DNA of 7,976 bases, taken from positions 1 through 7,976 of the forward strand of contig JACMKW010000338.1 in the NCBI GenBank assembly GCA_014379885.1. The letters run 5' to 3'. A program made the translations under genes and the position numbers. Below are positions 1 to 4,907 of the stretch, piece by piece (position 1 is the first letter of the stretch; each line of letters begins with the position of its first letter). The DNA is from Rhizobacter sp. (GTDB taxonomy: Bacteria > Pseudomonadota > Gammaproteobacteria > Burkholderiales > Burkholderiaceae). The notes under the pieces were generated by a model. It was not told the origin of the DNA. It saw only the letters and a list, made by a program, of their open reading frames with translations, and made no database searches.

Positions 1-219
1 CAACCCGGGCTGGATCTCGGTAGTGCCTGGCTTGAAGCCGAGCAGCTGGTCATAGAGAGTGCGGCCGGCCGCGTCGTTGGTGACGCTCGACTCGTACTGC
101 GCGATGTCAAAACCATCGGGCGAGGCTTCGGTGCAGACCGTCAAGGTGCCTGCGGCATGGGACGCACTCGCCAGGCTCATCATGAACGCGGCAATCGACA
201 GGAGGCGGTGCTTCTTCAT
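1..219 (-). CDS. DppA-like ABC transporter substrate-binding protein, N-terminal part (3' end beyond window)
   Basis: This is the first 73 codons of a periplasmic solute-binding protein of the extracellular family 5 (peptide/nickel/opine type). The ATG at 219 begins a clear Sec signal peptide (MKKHRLLS, then a hydrophobic stretch ending in ASASHA at about residue 22). The mature protein starts AGTLTVCTEASPDGFDIAQY, which matches the Cys-Ser/Thr-Glu-x-Ser-Pro-Asp/Glu-Gly-Phe-Asp opening of DppA. A later Leu-Tyr-Asp-Gln-Leu-Leu-Gly-Phe stretch corresponds to the family's LYNRLVEF segment. The frame stays open to the left edge, so most of the protein is missing. No strong Shine-Dalgarno is visible before the ATG, so it may be translated weakly or by coupling. 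It follows the M13 peptidase gene by 48 nt on the same strand and is a paralogue of the dppA gene at 2363-3976, with clearly different residues. Exact peptide specificity cannot be judged. Confidence 0.88.
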   Translation of the reverse strand, partial: MKKHRLLSIAAFMMSLASASHAAGTLTVCTEASPDGFDIAQYESSVTNDAAGRTLYDQLLGFKPGTTEIQPGL

Positions 220-267
220 GGGCGGTGCGGGCTCTGCTGGAAAGGAACCACTGTAGCGGGGCCGGCG

Positions 268-2280
268 CTACCAGATGCGGATGCGCTGGTTGGCGGGTTT
301 GTACAGCCGGTCACCTGGCCGGGTGCCGAAGGTCTGGTGGAAGGCATCGAGGTTGAGCACGGCACCGTTTGCGCGATACGCCGGAGGTGCGTGAGGGTCG
401 GAGGTGAGCTGCTCCACCGTGCGCGCGTCGCGCATCTTCTCGCGCCACGAAATGGCCCAACCCATGAAGAAGCGCTGGTCACCGGTGAGGCCATCGATGA
501 CCGGCGGCTCCTTGCCTTTCAGCGACAAGCGCCAGGCTTTGTAGGCGATCTCCAGGCCCGACAGGTCGGCGATGTTTTCGCCCAGCGTCAGGCGGCCATT
601 GATCTTGTGGCCGGGCACCGGCTCGTAGGCATTGAACTGCGCCACCAACCTGGCGCTCAGCGCATCGAAGGCCTTGCGGTCGGCGGGCGTCCACCAGTTC
701 TGCAGCTTGCCGCTGCCGTCGTAGCGGCTGCCATCGTCGTCGAACCCGTGGCTGATCTCGTGGCCGATGGTGGAGCCGGTGGCGCCGTAGTTCACGGCGT
801 CGTCGGCGTTCAGGTCGAAGAACGGGGCGTCCAGAATCGCCGCGGGGAACACGATCTCGTTCAAGCCGGGGTTGTAGTAGGCGTTCACCGTTTGCGGGGT
901 CATGCCCCACTCACCGCGATCGACCGGCTTGCCCACCTGTACGGCCAGGCGCTCGTGCTCGAAGCGGCCGGCCCGCGCCAGGTTGCCCCAGGCATCACCA
1001 TCACGCACCTCCAGGCGCGCGTAGTCGCGCCAGGTGTCGGGGTAGCCGATCTTCACCATGTACAGGGCCAGCTTGTCACGCGCACGCTGTTTGGTGGCGG
1101 CGGTCATCCAGGTCAACTTGTTGATGGAATCTGCATACGCGGTGAACAGGTTGGTCACCAGTTCTTGCATGCGCAGCTTGGCTTCGGGCGGGAAGTGGCG
1201 CGCCACGTAGATCTGGCCCACCGCTTCACCGAGCGCCGCGTCGATGGCCGCGGTGGCTTGCTGCCAGCGTGGCATGTCTTGCTCTTGCCCGCGCAGCGCC
1301 TTGCCACGCAAGGCGAACGCGGCCTCGCGCCAGGGCTGCGGCAACGCCGTGGCGCTGCTGTCGAACAGGCGTGCCCGCTGATAGAGCTGCCAGGTGGCGA
1401 GCGGCGTGGTCTGCACCAGTTTCGCCAGCGCACGTGCGTAGCTGGGTTGCCGCATCGAGAGCCGGTCAATCTGCGGCATGGCCGCCGCGCGGAAGAAGGC
1501 CGCCCAGTCCAGCCCCGGCGCACGCCGCGCCAGTGTGGGCAAGGTCATCGGGTTGTAGGTCTTGAGGGCGTTCTGGCTGTCGAGCTTGGACCATTGCGCC
1601 CGCGCAAGCTGCGTCTCCAACGCCATCACAGCCTGCGCATGCGGCACGGCCTGCGCGTCCCCACTCAGGCGAAACAGCGTTTCCAGGTAGGCGAGGTACG
1701 CGGCGCGCGCTTGCACGAAGCTGGGGTCGCGCTTCAGGTAGTAATCGCGATCGGGCAGGCCCAGGCCCGACTGCGAAGCCAGTGCGCGGTTGATGCCGGG
1801 CTGCTTGGGGTCCGCATCTACCTCGGCGGACATGGGTGTGGCCACCACGCCCTGCCAGCGGCCCCACAGACTGGCGAGCTCGGTGGTGCTGGTGACGGCA
1901 TCAATCTGTGCCAGCCAGGGTGCCAGTGGCACCAACCCGGCGGCGTCAATGGCGGCCACGTCCACAAAGCTGCGGTAGTACGAGCCCACCTTCTGTTCCA
2001 CGCTGCCCTGCAGCGCGCCAACGCGGCCCAGTTCTTCGCAGATGGCGCGCACGCGCGCATCTGCCCGATCACTCAGCTCCTGGTAAACGCCATAGGCCGA
2101 TTTGTCCGGCGGGATGGGCGTGCTCTTCAGCCACTGCCCGTTGATGGCCAGGAACAAGTCGTCTTGCGGGCGCACGCTCGCGTCGAAGCTGCTGCGGTCG
2201 ATGCCCGAGCCGACAGGCGCGCTCAGGGCCAGGCTGGCGTGCAAGGCCAGTGCAGCGGCCACCAGGGTGTGCAAACGCAT
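268..2280 (-). CDS. Secreted M13 family zinc metallopeptidase (neprilysin/PepO type)
   Basis: This is a 670-residue endopeptidase expected to cleave oligopeptides in the periplasm. The start at 2280 gives a signal peptide (about residues 1-20, ending ALSA) and has an AAAGG ribosome site 8 nt upstream. An in-frame ATG at 2352 would put a charged extension before the signal. The N-terminal M13 domain opens with a PQDDLFLAINGQWLK segment, the counterpart of the family's PGDDFYxYVNGxWL. The catalytic domain has the substrate-binding NAYY motif at 466-469, the zinc motif HEISH at 507-511 (His507, His511, catalytic Glu508), and ENIAD at 568-572 (third zinc ligand Glu568, Asp572). His630 and Arg636 match the neprilysin His711/Arg717 pair in spacing, and the protein ends in Trp670. 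Length and motif spacing are normal, so it should be active. It lies between two DppA-like genes, which suggests that it processes peptides for import. A signalling-peptide or quality-control role is also possible. Confidence 0.95.
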   Translation of the reverse strand: MRLHTLVAAALALHASLALSAPVGSGIDRSSFDASVRPQDDLFLAINGQWLKSTPIPPDKSAYGVYQELSDRADARVRAICEELGRVGALQGSVEQKVGSYYRSFVDVAAIDAAGLVPLAPWLAQIDAVTSTTELASLWGRWQGVVATPMSAEVDADPKQPGINRALASQSGLGLPDRDYYLKRDPSFVQARAAYLAYLETLFRLSGDAQAVPHAQAVMALETQLARAQWSKLDSQNALKTYNPMTLPTLARRAPGLDWAAFFRAAAMPQIDRLSMRQPSYARALAKLVQTTPLATWQLYQRARLFDSSATALPQPWREAAFALRGKALRGQEQDMPRWQQATAAIDAALGEAVGQIYVARHFPPEAKLRMQELVTNLFTAYADSINKLTWMTAATKQRARDKLALYMVKIGYPDTWRDYARLEVRDGDAWGNLARAGRFEHERLAVQVGKPVDRGEWGMTPQTVNAYYNPGLNEIVFPAAILDAPFFDLNADDAVNYGATGSTIGHEISHGFDDDGSRYDGSGKLQNWWTPADRKAFDALSARLVAQFNAYEPVPGHKINGRLTLGENIADLSGLEIAYKAWRLSLKGKEPPVIDGLTGDQRFFMGWAISWREKMRDARTVEQLTSDPHAPPAYRANGAVLNLDAFHQTFGTRPGDRLYKPANQRIRIW

Positions 2281-2288
2281 GGATAAAA

Positions 2289-2293
2289 CCTTT
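2289..2293 (-). promoter_or_regulatory. Ribosome binding site of the M13 peptidase
   Basis: AAAGG on the minus strand lies 8 nt before the ATG at 2280. It supports that start, which opens directly into a signal peptide, over the in-frame ATG at 2352. Confidence 0.6.
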
Positions 2294-2323
2294 GAGATTT
2301 GGAGAAGGGCTGAGAAGGCGAAC

Positions 2324-2349
2324 GCGGCGCGCCCAGACCGGCGCGCCGC
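2324..2349 (-). other. Strong GC hairpin between dppA and the peptidase gene
   Basis: A perfect 10-bp inverted repeat (GCGGCGCGCC / GGCGCGCCGC) encloses a 6-nt loop, just after the dppA stop codon and before the peptidase start. No run of T follows it on the minus strand, so it is not a textbook intrinsic terminator. In transcripts it would protect the 3' end of dppA mRNA or cause partial termination. Either effect would keep the binding protein more abundant than the peptidase, as is common for binding-protein genes at the head of ABC operons. The structure is seen in the sequence; the role is inferred. Confidence 0.55.
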
Positions 2350-2362
2350 CACAGGCGGCCTC

Positions 2363-3976
2363 CTACTTCAGGCTCACGCCGTAGAACTGCACCGAGCCGA
2401 ACGGGCTCATCTTGTAGCCCTCCACGTTCTTCTGCATGGGCTGGTAGACCACCGAGTGCGCCATTGGCACCCAGGGCGCCTGGCGTTTAACCACCTCCTG
2501 CGCGCGCTCGTACAGCTTGGTGCGCTCAGCCTGGTTGGTGGTCTGCTTGGCCTGCTTGATGAGGCCGTCGTATTCCTTGTCGCACCACTGGCCGTAGTTG
2601 GAGCCGCCCACGGCCGCGCAGCCCAGCAGCGTGGCCATGAAGTTGTCTGGGTCGCCGTTGTCGCCCGTCCAGCCGAACATGCCGATGTCGCTCTCGCCCG
2701 CCTTGGCGCGCTTCAGGTATTCGGCCCATTCGTACTTGACGATCTGCGCTTTGATGCCCACCTTGGCCAGGTCGGCCTGGATCAACTCGGCCGCCTGTGC
2801 GCCGTTGGGGTTATAGGGCCGTTGCACCGGCAGCGCCCACAGCTTGGTCTCGAAGCCATTCGGGTAGCCCGCTTTCGCCAACAGGGCCTTGGCCTTCTCC
2901 GGGTTGTATTCGTAATCCTTGACGGCCTTGTTGTACGACCACATGGTCGGCGGGATGGGATTCACCGCCACAGCACCCGCCCCCTGGTACACCGCGTCGA
3001 CCAGCGACTTTTTGTTGATCGCCATGTTGATGGCCTGGCGCACCTCCAGGCTCTCGAAGGGCTTGCGCGTCACGTTGAGCGAGAGGTAGCCCACGTTGAG
3101 GCCGTTCTGCGACATCAGCTTGAGCTTCGGGTCTTTCTTGAGCACCTCCACCTCGGCCGGCTTGGGGTAGGCCGACAGGTGGCATTCGCCGGCCTTGAGC
3201 TTTTGCGCACGCACCGCCGAGTCGACAGTGATGGCGAAGATCAGGTTGTCGATCTTGGCCCGCCCGCCCCAGTAGCTCTCGAACGCGACGTAGCGAATTT
3301 GCGCGTCTTTGTCGTAGCGCTTGAAGACAAAGGGGCCGGTGCCCACGGGCTTGCTGTTGAGGTCGACGCCGGTGCCGGCTTTCAAGAGTTTGTCGGCGTA
3401 TTCGGCCGAGTGGATGGAAGCGAAGTCCATCGCCAGGTCGGCCAGGAACGCGGCATCGACGGTCTTGAGCGTAATCTTTACCGTCATCGCGTCGGGCTTT
3501 TCCAGCTTGGCGATGTTTTCGGGCAGGCCCATGTCGGAGGCGTATTCGAACGACGCGGGCACGGCTTTTTGAAAGGCGTTGTCCTTGTTGATCATGCGGT
3601 CGAAGGTGAAGATCACGTCGTCGGCATTCAGCTCACGGCTGGGCTTGAACCACTCGGTGGTGTGGAACCTCACGCCCTTGCGCAACTGGAAGCTGTAGAC
3701 GAGGCCATCTGAGCTGACGCTCCAGCGCTCGGCCAGCCCCGGCACGAGGCGTGTGCCACCGGTCTCGAACTCAACGAGTCGGTTGAACAGCGGCTGAGAG
3801 CTCGCGTTGAAGGTGGTGCCTGCTGTGTAGCGACCGGGGTCGAAACCCTCGGGGCTGCCCTCGGAGCAGTAAATGAAGGTGGTGGCGGCATGCGCGTGCG
3901 AGGTTACGCCAAGGGCCACACCAGAGACAAAAACGGCCGCCAGGGTATGGCGGGCAATGCGATGCAATTTCTTCAT
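2363..3976 (-). CDS. dppA: Periplasmic dipeptide-binding protein DppA
   Basis: This 537-residue solute-binding protein (extracellular family 5) captures dipeptides, and in some bacteria heme or 5-aminolevulinate, for a Dpp ABC importer. A Sec signal peptide covers about residues 1-30 (MKKLHRIARH, hydrophobic core, AHA cleavage). The mature protein opens ATTFIYCSEGSPEGFDP, nearly the same as E. coli DppA. Further DppA-specific blocks are RELNADDVIFTFDRM, LADLAMDFASIHSAEYAD, NPIPPTMWSYN, PVQRPYNPN and GWTGDNGDPDNF. Asp439 in the last block is about residue 409 of the mature chain, in line with Asp408 of E. coli DppA, which holds the peptide amino group. Later cysteines (GCAAVGGSNYGQWC) match the E. 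coli pattern. Length is normal. AAGG lies 6 nt before the ATG. It is the first gene of the minus-strand cluster and is divergent from the copper genes. Permease and ATPase genes are not in the window. Confidence 0.96.
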   Translation of the reverse strand: MKKLHRIARHTLAAVFVSGVALGVTSHAHAATTFIYCSEGSPEGFDPGRYTAGTTFNASSQPLFNRLVEFETGGTRLVPGLAERWSVSSDGLVYSFQLRKGVRFHTTEWFKPSRELNADDVIFTFDRMINKDNAFQKAVPASFEYASDMGLPENIAKLEKPDAMTVKITLKTVDAAFLADLAMDFASIHSAEYADKLLKAGTGVDLNSKPVGTGPFVFKRYDKDAQIRYVAFESYWGGRAKIDNLIFAITVDSAVRAQKLKAGECHLSAYPKPAEVEVLKKDPKLKLMSQNGLNVGYLSLNVTRKPFESLEVRQAINMAINKKSLVDAVYQGAGAVAVNPIPPTMWSYNKAVKDYEYNPEKAKALLAKAGYPNGFETKLWALPVQRPYNPNGAQAAELIQADLAKVGIKAQIVKYEWAEYLKRAKAGESDIGMFGWTGDNGDPDNFMATLLGCAAVGGSNYGQWCDKEYDGLIKQAKQTTNQAERTKLYERAQEVVKRQAPWVPMAHSVVYQPMQKNVEGYKMSPFGSVQFYGVSLK

Positions 3977-3982
3977 GGGCCA

Positions 3983-3986
3983 CCTT
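3983..3986 (-). promoter_or_regulatory. Ribosome binding site of dppA
   Basis: AAGG on the minus strand, followed by TGG, lies 6 nt upstream of the ATG at 3976. It supports that start. Confidence 0.6.
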
Positions 3987-4007
3987 GTGGATGACTAAAG
4001 CCCGGGC

Positions 4008-4036
4008 AGTCTAGGGCAATTGATTGAGGACGGGAA
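4008..4036 (-). promoter_or_regulatory. Possible sigma-70 promoter of dppA
   Basis: On the minus strand a TAGACT -10 box (4008-4013) lies 17 nt downstream of TTCCCG (4031-4036), a poor -35. Transcription would start near position 4001 and leave a short leader with the dppA ribosome site. The -10 is good and the -35 weak, which would fit an activator-dependent promoter, but chance is not excluded. Confidence 0.3.
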
Positions 4037-4119
4037 CTCGCTGAAAGCCGCGATTTCCATGACGCGCAATTTTGATGCCCGTACAGGGCAAACACTGCCT
4101 CCAGACCAGCACTGCGCCT

Positions 4120-4341
4120 TCATGCGCCATGAGCGTGGTGCCAGAACTTGACGTGGCGCAAGTGCGCAACCGTGTCGCTCCCTAACATGGGCTGAACCTG
4201 ATTGCCTGCATGCAGCCCTTGGACTTTCATCGCCGCCACCTCCCTCTTCATTCCATTTCTTGATGAGCGACGTACCTCAGCCAGCCTGCGTTCGCCCTGA
4301 GCCCGAACGGAGTAACGGGTCGGCTGAGCCACGTCGCTCAT
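4120..4341 (-). CDS. Doubtful small ORF (73 aa, or 36 aa from an internal start)
   Basis: This minus-strand frame is listed only because it has two in-frame ATGs that each follow a good Shine-Dalgarno. The first is at 4341, preceded by AAAGGA. The second is at 4230, preceded by GGGAGGTGG. The peptide begins MSDVAQPTRYS inside the inverted repeat and ends in a His-rich tail (VKFWHHAHGA). I recognise no family. Third-position GC looks lower than in the neighbours. It would be transcribed toward dppA. It could be a small regulatory peptide, a remnant of a mobile or repeat element, or chance. Confidence 0.15.
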   Translation of the reverse strand: MSDVAQPTRYSVRAQGERRLAEVRRSSRNGMKREVAAMKVQGLHAGNQVQPMLGSDTVAHLRHVKFWHHAHGA

Positions 4342-4343
4342 CA
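4261..4343. repeat. Long imperfect inverted repeat with a nested hairpin
   Basis: Two 22-nt arms (4261-4282 and 4322-4343) are inverted copies that match at 20 of 22 positions, with two adjacent mismatches. The 39-nt interior holds a second stem, CGTTCG (4289-4294) with CGAACG (4304-4309), around a 9-nt loop. In RNA the whole would fold into one long stem capped by a smaller one. The interior GTTCGCCCTGAGC string resembles, from memory, a core common to dispersed intergenic palindromes in Burkholderiales and other proteobacteria. It may therefore be a REP/MITE-like element. Since it stands just before the lipoprotein ribosome site, it could also act as a leader structure. Confidence 0.75.
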
Positions 4344-4364
4344 GATTTCCTTTGGTCGCCATCT

Positions 4365-4368
4365 GGAG
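4365..4368 (+). promoter_or_regulatory. Ribosome binding site of the Met-rich lipoprotein
   Basis: GGAG ends 7 nt before the ATG at 4376. It decides that start over an upstream in-frame TTG at 4352, which would add residues ahead of the lipoprotein signal. Confidence 0.65.
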
Positions 4369-4375
4369 TTCTGCC

Positions 4376-4822
4376 ATGACACTGATCCGCACCCTCGCCA
4401 CTCTGTCTGTCACCGCATTCGTCACTGCCTGCGCCAGCGCCGTCACGCCCGCCAATGAGCACGCAGGCCACCACCCGGCGACTGCCGCCTCCGCACCGGC
4501 GGCCCCGATCGCACCGCGCATGCAGGCCATGCAGGAGATGCACGACAAGATGATGAACGCCAAGACCCCCGAAGAACGGCAGGCGCTGATGGCCGATCAC
4601 ATGAAGGCCATGCAAGACGGCATGGGCATGATGAAAGGCATGTCGGGCATGTCCGGTGCAAGCAGTGCGAGCGGCATGGGCGGCATGAGCAGCAAAGACA
4701 TGCCGGCCGACATGCCCAAGCGCCAGCAGATGCTGGAGCAGCGCATGAACATGATGCAAATGATGATGGAGATGATGATGGATCGCCTGCCGCCGCAGCC
4801 TGCGGCGCCAGCCAAGAAGTGA
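4376..4822 (+). CDS. Methionine-rich periplasmic lipoprotein, probable copper/silver binder
   Basis: This is a 148-residue protein. The start at 4376 gives a lipoprotein signal peptide, with the lipobox Val-Thr-Ala-Cys placing the lipidated Cys at residue 19. The mature part has a short His/Ala/Pro stretch (NEHAGHHP) and then a Met-dense helix-like region from about residue 49 onward. It holds 27 methionines in the roughly 130 mature residues, many as MxxM, MM or MMM, plus GMSGMSG and MQMMMEMMM clusters. Such thioether-rich sequences bind Cu(I) or Ag(I) in periplasmic copper proteins such as CusF, CopC and PcoE; none of their folds is recognisable here. Its place 85 nt upstream of copA on the same strand supports a role in buffering or passing on copper in the periplasm, anchored to a membrane. 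I know no named family for it. Copper binding is inferred from composition and context. Confidence 0.9.
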   Translation: MTLIRTLATLSVTAFVTACASAVTPANEHAGHHPATAASAPAAPIAPRMQAMQEMHDKMMNAKTPEERQALMADHMKAMQDGMGMMKGMSGMSGASSASGMGGMSSKDMPADMPKRQQMLEQRMNMMQMMMEMMMDRLPPQPAAPAKK

Positions 4823-4841
4823 ACTCCAGCGAACACCGCAC

Positions 4842-4858
4842 CTCATGCCTGCCATGAG
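4842..4858 (+). other. Small hairpin between the lipoprotein gene and copA
   Basis: CTCATG and CATGAG form a perfect 6-bp stem with a 5-nt loop in the 85-nt gap. No T-run follows, so it should not stop transcription. A second stem, CGCCGCA/TGCGGCG (4791-4807), lies at the end of the lipoprotein coding region. The two could stabilise a processed lipoprotein mRNA. Both are short enough to be chance in GC-rich DNA. Confidence 0.25.
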
Positions 4859-4893
4859 CCCACACATCGTGGCGAGCTGAACGCCCGGCACGC

Positions 4894-4899
4894 GAAGGA
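4894..4899 (+). promoter_or_regulatory. Ribosome binding site that fixes the copA start
   Basis: GAAGGA is 8 nt before the ATG at 4908. The earlier in-frame ATG at 4899 overlaps this site and has no spacing for it. The protein therefore most likely begins MDHSSHTGH at 4908. Confidence 0.65.
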
Positions 4900-4907
4900 T
4901 GCTTCCA

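Larger units (their letters stand above)
3977..4375. other. Divergent intergenic region between dppA and the copper cluster
   Basis: This 399-nt stretch has no convincing protein gene. On the dppA side it holds a plausible promoter (4008-4036). On the copper side it holds a long inverted repeat (4261-4343) that ends about 21 nt before the lipoprotein ribosome site. A 10-bp palindrome CTGCATGCAG sits at 4206-4215. I found no clear CueR, CusR/CopR or CsoR operator by eye and no well-formed plus-strand promoter for the lipoprotein gene. How the copper genes are switched on is therefore not visible. Confidence 0.6.

Noticed and set aside
157..2286. Very long open frame on the plus strand opposite the M13 peptidase gene
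   Set aside because: It is a GC-driven antisense shadow. It encodes low-complexity Arg/Gly/Ala/His/Val-rich sequence without a recognisable domain, and the minus strand has a complete peptidase with all motifs.
2281..2352. N-terminal extension of the M13 peptidase from the ATG at 2352
   Set aside because: It would run through the hairpin arm and place 24 residues before a clear signal peptide. The ATG at 2280 has its own ribosome site.
2102..3712. Long plus-strand open frame opposite dppA and the peptidase 5' end
   Set aside because: It spans two real minus-strand genes, has no domain, and its composition is typical of an antisense frame in GC-rich DNA.
4146..4163. ACTTG-8-CAAGT dyad containing a TTGACG box, considered as a metal-regulator operator and promoter
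   Set aside because: The arms are only 5 bp, there is no acceptable -10 at 16-18 nt, and the dyad is not placed between -35 and -10 as MerR-type copper regulators need.
4206..4215. CTGCATGCAG palindrome in the intergenic region
   Set aside because: A 10-bp palindrome of this kind is expected by chance, and it matches no operator that I know.
4899..4901. Earlier ATG for copA
   Set aside because: It overlaps the GAAGGA ribosome site. The ATG at 4908 has proper 8-nt spacing and starts directly with the His-rich leader.
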